Positions 13,605-24,959 of a DNA stretch of 64,000 bases are shown here, in pieces (the stretch's first letter is position 1; each line of letters opens with the position of its first letter). Both the position numbers and the translations under genes were made by a program. The stretch comes from Anoplolepis gracilipes (lineage: Eukaryota > Arthropoda > Insecta > Hymenoptera > Formicidae). Location: positions 20,858,001-20,922,000 of the forward strand of contig NC_132970.1 in NCBI RefSeq assembly GCF_047496725.1. Direction: 5' to 3'. Under the pieces are notes generated by a model that saw only the letters and a list, made by a program, of their open reading frames with translations, was not told the DNA's origin and ran no database searches.

Positions 13605-13868
13605 CAATTAAATGTGGTAAATTATATTGATCCGGTTCTTTTTTTTATTATTAAGCTTATTTATATCTAATGTATACATGTGTATATATATATATATATA
13701 TATATTTATAGATACATGTTTACATTAGACATAAATAAGCTTAATAATAAAAGAAATAACCGAATTTAGAAAATTTACCACATTTAATTGTATTTCTGTG
13801 TATATATATAAACATTCGATATAAATAAGCTTAATAATAAAAAAATAACCGGATCTATAAAATTTACC
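13605..13868. repeat. Triplicated exon 11 donor region, one copy inverted
   Basis: A block of about 60 bp beginning at the end of exon 11 (CAATTAATGCAG|GTAAATTT, then GATCCGGTT and AAGCTTATTTAT) occurs twice in the same direction and once inverted around a (TA)n centre. The second copy has TGTG where the exon has TGCAG, so a decoy GTAAATTT donor lies inside the intron. Confidence 0.65.
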
Positions 13869-14645
13869 TGCATTAATTGTTTTTCAGAATACACATGATT
13901 AATAATGCTAATAATAATGGCAATTCCATTGACACCTCTATAAAACAACACATATAGTTATAAGTAATTAATGTTCATAATTGTAAAAAGTGTTCGTACA
14001 AGAAAAAAATATTTCCAGTTATACCTTGGTTTTAATTTATCAAAATTTTCCAATATATACAAAAACACATTATCGTGCTTTGTATGTTTTGCAATAATAA
14101 AAAGGAAACTAATCATATTTCTCTTGATTTGTGCTTTATGATATATTTCATTATGTTTAAACATTATTGATTTTAAATATTCCTCCATAATTTTATTTGA
14201 AGCACAAGCTAAAAATTCTAAAAATCTATCGTTATTATATTTTTTCGTTAAATATTCCTTCACATTGCGCAAATCGTTACTCTTTGCTAATATCAAACCT
14301 TTACAGTATATCCACTCTTTCCACCATGGTAAAAGTCTATAACATCCAAAAATAAAAGTTTGATTAAACATATTTAGCGCTATAATATTGCATCTTCATT
14401 CAATCATTGAATATGCAAATAATGGTAAAAAACTGTAACAAGAAAAATTACTTACTTGTATCCGACATATACAGAGTATGCGACATCAATTTATCGTTAG
14501 CCTTTCTGAGGCAATTCGTGTCATCGAGAATACACAACCATTTAATGGCTTCTTGCCTTAAACATTTAGTAAAATCACTTTCCTCAAGATCTTCTTCATA
14601 TTTTATTTTCTCAAATAGATTGGCCAATATATTTTTTATTTTCTC

Positions 14646-16227
14646 CTAAAAGTTATCCAAATCAAATAATTATATCGGTTTACAGTAAGCGTGTAGCGTT
14701 GGACATTCAATTTCTCAATAAGTAGATTGAAAGGGAAGCAGGCTGATCGAACAGCCACTGCAAAGTCCTAATATTACATCACTTTATGTGACAAATCTCT
14801 TTATGTGAAAAACAGTTAAAAAATTTCAATGTCTAGCTTTGTACGAACACGATTCGAGTGGAAAACTAATATGTTGGAAAAGAAATCAATCTCGTTTCAT
14901 TCTCAACATTATTCAATTAATGTATTAATTTTAATCTCAAATTTATGTGAGAGCGTTATATGTTAACGTAAAAAATTTGTGTTTATACGAGTAAAAACTT
15001 TTTAATTTAATAAAAAACGCTCAACCAAATAGAATAAATGTATCTCACTTATTGAATCAATATGATTTAATTTAATAAGTTAATTTTTAAAATTCTGATG
15101 GCTTTTCATAAACATTCTGAATACATATATTAGTATGTGTGCGTGGATTTATATATATATATTTTCTTTTGTTAAGCACTGTATATGTATATATATATAT
15201 ATACAATGCTTGACAAAAATCTAAGCATAGATAGTTAAAAAAAAATTAAAAAGTGTTTAAAAAAACGTTTAGTCAATTTTGCAATATGGTACACTCGACT
15301 TATTTTGTAATATAATTAAATGACAATGTTAAGTGATTATATATATCTTTAACGCTCAAATTAGCATATCGCTGGACCAAAAGTAAAATGGCAGACATTA
15401 TTTGTGATGTTTCAAGCCCATAAAACTCTTATAATATGTAAAGTATTTACATTAAGTCGTTGTATTTATTTCAAATCATAGCGCTACAAATTTTCTTATA
15501 TCAAAATAGACACATTTTTATAAAAAAAATTATACGTATCTCTCTGTTCGTTAATACGGATAGCTTTAGTAAATAACTACTACACTCACAATACAGTTTA
15601 ATTTGAACCACACACACAGCCATAGCATGCGCGAGCGAGAGAGAACGTGAGAGCACAGTTCAAAGTATCTTTTTCTACGATTAGCTTATTCTCACTTCTC
15701 GAACGTTCACAATCATTCTATACTTATTATGTCTATAAGAAAAAGTCAGATGAGTGTCTCTTCTTGCCGAAATTAAGCCAATGCCAAACAACCTTTAAAA
15801 TGAGCCAATCTCAATCAAGTACTCTTCTCATCTTAAAAATCTAACCTTTTTCTTGGCTAAAGTAGCAACTTATACTAAGCCTATATTTTCTACATATTTT
15901 TAGTTTGAACTAATTTAATATATGTATATTTATCATTGTATATCTTTTTTAATTTATAAGAGAAAAGGGAGTCACTTTTGGGATACTCTAAAATGAGATA
16001 TTCTATACATATTAAAAGACATAATAGTTTTAAGTCCGTACTAGCAACACATATACATATATACATACATTTTATTTTAATTTATTCTCTCCATTTTAAA
16101 AATTTTATTATATTTAATTATAGAATCAATGTTTCACAAAATAGTTGTTTGGCTTCAAAGAGAACATGAGATAATGCAATTAGTTTGACCTTGGCTTGTA
16201 CACTTAAAGTCAAATTAATGTCACCAT

Positions 16228-16289
<62 letters not shown>

Positions 16290-16757
16290 TACACCCTTTT
16301 GAGCCAAACAATTTTTGTCTTTAACATCTATTTCTACAATCAAAAATAAGAAAAATTAAAGGAGAACCTATATATGATGTCGCACATGCAACTATACAAA
16401 GTAAACTTTAATTGATTAACAACTTCTGATACTCTTACAAAATTACCGCTCTATTCTATATTACTATACGTACGTTTAATTACTATACGTACATATAATT
16501 TTAAATTGAAATTTTAATAGAAAATTACTTAAAAAATATGAAAAAAATAATTATTCAAAAATCTAATATATGTTTAATAATTATAATATAAGACTGAAAT
16601 AAAGACTTTTTTTTAAATAAAAAAGATTTTAATTTATCCTAAAAAAAATACAGAAAAAGGTATTTGAATCTTTAGCTACATATATTTTATTTTCATGGAA
16701 AATATGACATAAAATAATATAAAAACTCTTCTAACGATTAATTCTATTATTATTTAT
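14646..16757 (-). other. Gene B intron 8 (non-coding)
   Basis: Nearly identical to intron 8 of A, including the 15048-15079 hairpin (one arm mismatch here) and a (TA)n tract at about 16230-16284. Its donor is the mutated AAG|ATAAAT. Confidence 0.7.
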
Positions 16758-18302
16758 CTTGATATTTTGGACTCCTTCATCTGGAAATGGAAAGATGCTC
16801 GACATGTGTTCAAAAGCTTTTATCATAGGATACCATGCTATATAATTTGTCTCTTGTCCAAGATAGCTCGTCAAGTTCCAGAATAGGGAAGAATTGAGTT
16901 GGCCATTTATCATAAAATAAAATGCATCGTCGATGATTTTAGCACGATTAAGAACATGTATTTTTGTATATTCTGTTGAGTTTAAATATTCTGCAATTTT
17001 TTGCCAATTTTCAGGATCGTAATTAACGCGATAGTATCTTGTAGTAAATAATTTTTATATTATTAGATTTTCACTTAATTGATTTATTATATTTATTAAA
17101 ATATATTTATAATTATCTGCATTTTAAATATTTGTGTAATTCCAAGTATTAAAAGAAAAAAGAAAAATTATAATAATTAAGAAAAACATTACTTCTGAGT
17201 GATATTTATTGTAATATTGCGTAGAATAAAACTCTAAGAAATTATAAATCTATTTATCTTTATTTTAGTTTAAATAATAATATGTGCAAAATTGAATTTA
17301 TTTCACGTTAATTGATAGTAAAATGCAAAGAATACCTGATACAATATATTTTGAAATATTATATAATGCTACTATGTATTTATATTATTACTATTTATTC
17401 ATATATTGCGTAATGTTATTAAAAAAGAATATAGTTAACATTATATAATGGTTTCATATTTTAATTATGTAGAAATATAATAAATTTGTTAATCAATATT
17501 TACCCGTTTGTCGTAAATTGAATATTACCCAACCATTATCTTTTAGACCAACTTGGCTAGTTGGCTGGAACGACGACAAAACTTTTAATCTTTTGTCAAA
17601 AAGCGGCATTTTAAGCTTCTCAAAATTTAAATTATTCTGGGAGGTATAAGTTACAGGTACCCAGAAAGCGTATTTTTTAACTATTTCATAATTTTCTATT
17701 GTTATACTATATACATTTGCTTTATACGCAAAATCTCGCGTTATTTTCAACACAGGATAATTTATAGATTTCATCCAATCATTTATTGTCGAAGAAAGGA
17801 TTCGTTCTTTCTCAGGATATAATTTGCTTAAAATATCCTGTATGGTAAGCCATAAATGTTGGAGAAGACTCTTCGACTTAACTTCACTATATTGGTTAAA
17901 ATTTGGCATTATTGACACAGTAAAATCGGTACTGATCGTTAATTACGTATCAAAAAATATCAGAGTGTTATTTAATTTGTACACTTTATACAGCTTACAT
18001 AATTGCATTATTTAATATTTTATATGCTAAGTTCTATAATGTATAAGTAAATAATATAATATTAATATAGTATATACAATATATTTCATAATATACTCAC
18101 GACTTTAAATATACATAAACGCTCCATTGAAACATTTTATCTGTAGTTAGATACTGCAGCGTGCGTAATATTAAAGGTGCTACAATTCAAATCATACAAT
18201 GTGATTTATATATAAGTTGGTTTAGAAGTCTTTCAACTACATTTTTCATAATTTATATATATCTATATATCTATATGTATATTTATACATGTATATACAT
18301 AC

Positions 18303-18344
<42 letters not shown>

Positions 18345-18375
18345 TTATTTTATTAAATTTTTTAATTTTAGTATA

Positions 18376-18414
<39 letters not shown>

Positions 18415-19144
18415 TTATATACTTATATTTAAATATATTTATTGACTTGATTCATTCAAATAAATTTATTGATTTTTTTACCTTTAACGTAACGGTAAAA
18501 AGAAGAAAATGCATTATTTTCGGAAAAATTGGCTTCCTTTATAAAAGATTGATTGTGGGTCTCCAAACGAAGTGATTCATAATAAACCTGAACTATAAAT
18601 AAATCCAACATTTCGGAATTTTTGTAACCCTAACGAAAAAAGATTTAATATGATTAAATGAATAATTAGCCGAATGAAATATTAACGGTACACATTTAAT
18701 GGTTTTATTAAACGGAAATTTGAAAATTTTTTATCAACATTACAAAATATAGTAAAATTGTTCGATAAAGTAATGTGTAGTGTGTGAAATAATGATATCA
18801 TTCAAAACTATTTGTAATAATTGAAAATTATGGTATTATTTCTCTCTACATTGCAAATTTTTTATAACGATTTGAAAATATCGAGAACCAATATACAGTT
18901 TAGTCTTTCCAAATAAGACAAAAGTTTATAAATAGCTGTAGCAATTTTTATACGACATATTTAATGTTAAAAATAGTGTAAAAGCTTTTCATTTTCTTAT
19001 TATAACCAACATTATATCTACTTACATAAATATAATAACATTGTATTTAACATAAAACATAAGAAACATATAAAAATATATAATATATACATTATATATA
19101 ATTGATACATTAAGAATATTACTAAAAAAATATAAAAAAATTAC

Positions 19145-19334
19145 CTCGATGGAATCGATAGCATCAATTCCATACAATGTAGTAAGACCATCGATTAACC
19201 ATAACTCAGATGACCAAAATGGATTAATTATATCAGCAAACCATTGATATGCCATTTTGCGCCCTATCAACCGCGCTACTTCTATTTTATGCGCAACAGA
19301 ATCTAGATTTTCATCGTAAATAATATCTGTTTCA
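19145..19334 (-). other. Gene B exon 4: inactivated zinc-site exon
   Basis: It encodes LIG-RKMAY-QWFADIINPFW then SSELWLIDG. The substitutions at all three zinc ligands and the base are the same as in copies A, C and D. The exon is 190 nt and the donor is GAG|GTAATT. Confidence 0.9.
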
Positions 19335-19578
19335 CTAAAAAATATAGAAATCAAATTTGCAAGAGCTTAGTAATTACATAAACTTGGCCAAATAATAATT
19401 TTGATATATTTTCTGACTTAAAATTAAAAATATCTTCTAAACGGATAATATAATCGATATGGTATAATTGGATATTGTTTTGTATACTGTTTTCTACCGA
19501 TTATATAAAAATTGTGACATAAATTATTGTCATATACGTGATGTACATATGTATATATGATGTATTGAAGTCAACCTC

Positions 19579-19621
<43 letters not shown>

Positions 19622-20987
19622 TCATTACATAAAAATTATAACATAAGTTATTGTCATATACGTGATATATATATGTATATATGATTGAAATCAACCTATA
19701 ATTAGTTATAAAAATATATGTATAATAATGTACATATATAAAAATTCTACATTAAAACAATTATATTTTAATGTATGAATTTCTAAATTCTAATTTTATA
19801 TTTTTAATTTAATTATTTCTAATTTTGCTTCATATATAAATTGTATTTGAATAAATTCATATTTTTTTTAATTTTTGAATTACCTATTTAACAGAAGACC
19901 CCAGTTCTCATTGTCATATTGCAAACTATGGAGTGCAACAAATTGCACTATTGGTATTTCCAATTCTTTCCATTCATGTTCAAATTTTGACATTGCTCTG
20001 GTTGCTATCATTTTAGCAAATTCCGTATGATCTAATTCGGGTCTACGCCATATAATAATTTTAGATTGATTCGTCTCAATTTTAAGAAAATCTGCTGGCG
20101 TGATTACAACCGTCACGATATAAGTGGACATTGGAGGAGTAGTATGAAAGCATGTCCACTTCATATATGTTTCAGTTTTATCTATTTCATGTATGCAGGT
20201 TTCCTTTTCTTGTACCGGCATATTTGAAAAAACTTGGTATTTGCGATGATGCTTTATGGAAATGTGAAAAGTGGCCTTGCTTGTCAGCTTATCCCAGCAT
20301 GGAAACAATCGTCGAGCTCCAGTCGCCTGAAAATGTATTCCGTCCAACCTACAACATTTTAGTAATATTGTTATAAATAAGGATAATTTTTATAAATCAA
20401 TAGCATTATATATACAGAGTGTCTGTCCGTAAATGTCCAAACAAATGTCGCAATTGATTAAAGTTAGAAGAAAGTTGAATAAGAAAAATTTACATGACTT
20501 TGAGTCTGCTACAAAGTGCATATAAATAAATTTTTGTTTACTTGTGAGGTTTTCGAGTTTTAAAAATCATTGTCATTTTTTTAGCTATCTTAATTTTTTT
20601 ATATTAATGAATTATTTGCAATATAAACTTTTTTACTTTAATTATACATAAACTATAAAATATTTATTTTTTGATTATGAAGCCTCAATATTTACGAAAA
20701 ACCCTTCTTACTTAATCGCTTATAATTCAAGTTATTGAATTGATGTCCCAATATTTTGACTAAGGGAAAATTATCTCTAACATGATTAAAAAATTATGAC
20801 TCACATAAAAAATAATTAGTTACGATTCACCCTGTTATATATATATAAAACGACATAAAGTATAAATTATTACATTTCCATCTAAACTATTCAACTTTCC
20901 ATGATATATTTTTTATATTTCACGTATGTAATAATAAATAGAATTAATTAAAAATTCAAACATAGTATAAAATGTTATGATGACATT

Positions 20988-23077
20988 AAGAAAAGACAAA
21001 ACTCTGTAACGCTCGTAATTCTGTCTACAAATAATCATTAAGAAAAATGGCCAAAAATCAAGCAAAATTTAAATATATGTTGGAAAAATTATGTAAAATT
21101 TATTGTTCTAAATTTGAAATATATTAAAGTAAACGTTACGGCTGTACGCAGCCTTTTTTAATACCATTTTATTTGTATATAGTGAAACGCGAAAAACTAA
21201 AGTAAAGATAGATAGCATGTCACAAACGGGTCACATTAATATAAAAATTCTAACGTCAATGTACAAATAAAGATAAACCAATATTAACAATTCAACGCAA
21301 AACCAAAGTCCACGCGAAACGCAAGTCTCACACAATAATTTTTTTAGACAATACGCGACGATCATTATAATTTTTTCTTTGTAGGACAATCATTACTTCT
21401 TCGGTAGAGGGCGAGAAACAATAACCGTCCACTGCTGACGAATCATGCGTTTTTTCAAAAAAGAGGGGCGAGGCCGTGGTTTCTATAAAAAGTAAAATAG
21501 GAAGAGTCTCACTATATGATCGCTCAAAATAAAAAAACTTTTTCAGGAAGATTATTATCGTTCTTTTTCAATCATCCGTTCAGCCAAAAAATCGGAATTA
21601 TTTACAATATGATTGATAGAGCATTATTGTTGTCACACCCACAATTCCATAAAAAGAACATTATATTAACTATCAATATATTATTAGGCAACGGTTATCC
21701 TCTTGAAATAATCTTCAAATTTGTGAACAGAAGAATCAACAACCTCATCTCCAAGAGAATTTTAGTCAAAAACAACCAAATAGAACCAACAACTTCTTCT
21801 GATAATTGTAATGACAGGGTAATGAAAAAGATTTGTGTTGTTCCATATGTTAAAAACCTTTCGGAAATGACAGTTTCAAAGATTGAAAAAGCAGAATATC
21901 TAATAGGATATCGATGCTTGAATAAATTGGATAAATTTATAAAAGTACGAAAAGACAAGAATCTTTTCATGACGAATTCAAATGTCATATATAAAATAAA
22001 TTGTAATGGTTGTAATGCGTCATATGTGGGACAAACTAAGAGACAATTACAGACACGCATAAAAGAACATATCAATAACATAAAACTAAGTTCAGACAAA
22101 CATTCGGTTATTTCGGAACATATACTAAAAGAAAAACATACATTTAATTGGAACGACGTGAAAATTTTGGATTATGAATCTAACTATCACAAGAGACTTA
22201 TTTCGGAAATGTTACACATTAGGGATCAGAATAACGGATTAAATTCAAATAAAAATACAGTATTGTTAAATAAATCATATTTTGACATATTACAGGAACT
22301 AAAAAACACATAACAACTTGTTTGTTAGACGATGATAATTTCGAAAAAACAAAATGTTTGTCTGAATAAAAGAAAGTTTGGTCCTCGACCTTTAGATCAA
22401 CATTATTAGTTTAATTGCGAATTTATTGGAAATGAGTTTGTTTCTCTATCTTTTTGTAAGAGCGTTTCGTGAGAAGTTTAAAATTATTTTGAAAGTCATT
22501 ATGAACAAGAACAGTAAGCTAAAAATCTTTAATTCAGCTCCACATTTGTAACACGACTTTATTTTGAGCGATCATTATAGTGAGACTCTTCCTATTTTAC
22601 TTTTCATAGAAATCACGGCCTCGCCCCCCTTTTTTAAAAAAACGCATGATTCGTCAGCAGTAAACGGTTATTGTTTCTCGCCCTCTACCGAAGAAGTAAT
22701 GATTGTCCTACGAAGAAAAAATTATGATGATCGTCGCGTATTGTCTAAAAAAATTATTGTGTGAGACTTGCGTTTCGCGTGGATTTTGGTTTTGCGTTGA
22801 ATTGTTAATGTTGGTTTATCTTTATTTGTACATTGACGTTAGAATTTTTATATTAATGTGACCCTTTAATGTGACCCTTTAATGTGACCCGTTTGTGACA
22901 TGCTATCTATCTTTACTTTAATTTTTCGCGTTTCACTATATACAGATAAAATGGTATTGAAAAAGGCTGCGTACAGCCGAAACGTTTACTTTAATATGTT
23001 TCAAATTTAGAACAATAAATTTTATATAATTTTTCCAACATATATTTAAATTTTGCTCGATTTTTCTTAATGATTAT
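20988..23077 (+). mobile_element. Penelope-like element 1 in intron 2 of gene B, truncated, inverted pLTRs
   Basis: The element is about 2.1 kb, bounded by a 13-bp target duplication TTATGATGACATT (20975-20987 and 23078-23090); copies A and D have the empty site. Roughly 500-bp inverted arms (about 21026-21532 and 22558-23077) flank a single ORF for the C-terminal part of a Penelope-like reverse transcriptase plus GIY-YIG nuclease; the reverse transcriptase body is missing. It is inserted antisense to the host gene and probably immobile on its own. Confidence 0.85.
21516..22313 (+). CDS. Penelope-like element C-terminal RT linker and GIY-YIG endonuclease (265 aa)
   Basis: The first 70 residues (SGRLLSFFFNHPFSQKIG, then DRALLLSHPQFHKKN and LLGNGYP) resemble the region after the reverse transcriptase fingers/palm in Penelope-like elements. 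The GIY-YIG motif is at VIY (157-159) and YVG (170-172), with arginines at 177 and 181 and the likely metal-binding Glu at 231 (SEMLHI). Cys163/Cys166 with His196/His202 could form the CCHH zinc knuckle of the family. In the source element this nuclease would nick target DNA for retrotransposition. The first codons lie inside the left inverted arm, so the N-terminus is an artefact of truncation. No catalytic reverse transcriptase motif is present. Confidence 0.85.
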   Translation: MIAQNKKTFSGRLLSFFFNHPFSQKIGIIYNMIDRALLLSHPQFHKKNIILTINILLGNGYPLEIIFKFVNRRINNLISKRILVKNNQIEPTTSSDNCNDRVMKKICVVPYVKNLSEMTVSKIEKAEYLIGYRCLNKLDKFIKVRKDKNLFMTNSNVIYKINCNGCNASYVGQTKRQLQTRIKEHINNIKLSSDKHSVISEHILKEKHTFNWNDVKILDYESNYHKRLISEMLHIRDQNNGLNSNKNTVLLNKSYFDILQELKNT

Positions 23078-24767
23078 TTATGATGACATTTTTCAGTAAT
23101 ATAAAGTGAAATAGAAATAGTGATGTATAATATTATATAATTAAATATTATAAAAAAAAGATAAAAGATGCGAGAGCAACACAATGATAAAAATTTATAT
23201 TGTGCTCTTAATATTACTCACATTTCGAATGATTTTCCCTTTTCGACTACAGTCTTCAAAGAAGTAATAATGTTTTCCGTGTTATCAATTGCAGTGACAA
23301 ATTTTGTATTTAGTCTGTAACATCCACTAGATAATAAGAAACTAAAATCGAAAAAGGAAATTTGCTTTGCAGCATTATATGTAAATTTTGACGCTAAATA
23401 TTTATATCTTGAAAATCCATCGGTTAAACATCTTTCCAAATCTCCAGATAAATAGTGTATTAATGTCGGTGAATTTAAACCTATTTTTGAAAATGAACGG
23501 GAAATATTGAAAATGGCACTTAATTCACCGTAGAAAACAAAGTTGCCTTCTGTTTGATAATTATCTATATGTGGATTATAAAGATTATATTGATATATTT
23601 CATGTTCTTTGTCTTCTTTGAAATATGGTATTAACTTGACGTCGTAATCCACTGGCATTATATCATCAAAATAATCATTAAATGTTATCGATGAGTTTTT
23701 TGTATTTTCATTAATTGAAAATGTTATTAAGGTGATAAATATAAGACAGCTATAAAATAACAGTCTTAGTAATGCCATGTTAATTTTTAGGTATCTGTAA
23801 CAACTGTCCCTGTTGAAAGAAAGGCAAATATAAAATAAAATTTAGATAATAAACTTTACTGCAAATAAATTTATAAAGTATTTTTTAAAATTAATTTTCT
23901 TGCGTAATTTCATCCGTGATGAATAACAGACCGATCTACATATATAAACATGTTATTTTTAAAATTTGTTGTTTCGTAGATAATCATGTTTTCAAAAACT
24001 AGCAATAAAAATAATCAACGGAATAGTCAACGGAAAATTAAATTTTATTCGACTTTGTTGGTATGACTCTTCAGGCATGTATACACTCATAGATATATGG
24101 GCGCACGCGCGTGTGTGTATGTGTATGTGTGTGTGTGTGCGCGCAACTAGGTCAAAGACAAGTTGAATGTTTTTATATGTCTTATATATTATACATATTT
24201 TTTTTAGTAACGAGAGAAACATTTATCGTTTGCTCATTATTCGCTTAAATAAATATATCGAATCAGTAATCGATTTTAAAGTAATCTTGCAAATTATTAT
24301 TAATATTGCAAAAAGATATAAAACAAATATATGTACGGTATTATATTAACATTGTAGTTATCCAATTTTTTATTATTCATTCAATAATATTTGGATTAAA
24401 TTTTAAAAAATTTTACAAATATTTTTCTTTAATCCTTAAACTTCTAATTCAAAGTCATTTTATAACAATACTATAATACATAAAATTAGTGTTTTTGTCA
24501 AATATACAATATATGTATATAAAATAAAAAAAATATGTATATATATATATATATATATATACAAGTTTGTGGAACAAAGAAAGAAAAAGAAATAAAAAAA
24601 ATCAATAAAATGTTCAACAATACAACAATTTTGAAAAAAATTTTTTAAAGTAATATAATCTTATTTTATATGTTCATATTCTAGTACTTCTATTTAAATT
24701 GCGTTTTATATATCTTTTACGTACTTTAAAGAGAAAGTTATATAATATTCTGTTTCTAGTTACTCAC

Positions 24768-24935
24768 CTTGTATACTAAAAATGCTATGTTAATTATGAC
24801 AAAATTCCTCTTCTTATCAGAATTAGTTGCAATTAATACTTTATCACCGTGAATTGTTAATCTGTACTCTCGTAATCTTAACGCTTCAAGAGGTAATCGA
24901 AAACTGGCAATGTCGATGTAATAGACATCGTAATA
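24768..24935 (-). promoter_or_regulatory. Gene B non-coding first exon
   Basis: The donor AAG|GTGAGT ends the exon at 24768. An upstream ORF is open across it in B and C. When spliced to the ATG exon, that frame runs into a TAA immediately before the real ATG, so it does not extend the protein. A small inverted repeat (CGATGT/ACATCG, 24914-24930) lies near its presumed 5' end. Confidence 0.5.
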
Positions 24936-24959
24936 AATACATATATAAATACAAACATA

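Larger units (their letters stand above)
11542..13867 (-). other. Gene B intron 11 with fold-back sequences
   Basis: It contains a mariner-like fold-back MITE (11764-11899), an imperfect long palindrome (about 12835-13490), and a three-copy repeat of the exon 11 donor region (about 13605-13868). No coding sequence was seen. Confidence 0.7.
11122..23809 (-). pseudogene. Gene B: M1 aminopeptidase N-like pseudoenzyme, full layout, exon 8 splice sites lost
   Basis: Coding segments: 23778-23222, 20348-19884, 19334-19145, 18629-18482, 18179-18101, 17931-17504, 17038-16758, 14645-14452, 14336-14025, 13937-13868, 11541-11428 and 11262-11122 (TAA). Phases agree throughout and would give about 992 residues: a leader peptide, an N-terminal beta domain, a degenerate M1 core (RKMAY, WLIDG, YDNEN) and an ERAP1_C-like helical domain from GYYRVNYD to the end. 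There is no hydrophobic C-terminal tail, so the product would be secreted rather than GPI-anchored. However, the acceptor of exon 8 reads AA instead of AG (17040-17039) and its donor reads AT instead of GT (16757-16756). Shifting the acceptor by one base, or skipping exon 8, both lead to early stops. Intron 2 carries a Penelope-like element. I call it a probable pseudogene made of two differently related halves (see findings). Confidence 0.85.

Noticed and set aside
14020..14371. Met start of MFNQTFIFG... as a separate gene or as the start of exon 10
   Set aside because: The exon 9 donor AA|GTAATT joined to the acceptor TGTAG|ACTTTTACC keeps phase in B, C and D and gives a normal-length M1 C-terminal domain, so MFNQTFIFGC is intronic.
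21695..22099. 134-codon ORF antisense to the Penelope-like nuclease (also 39622-40026)
   Set aside because: A shadow of the GIY-YIG reading frame with no domain of its own.
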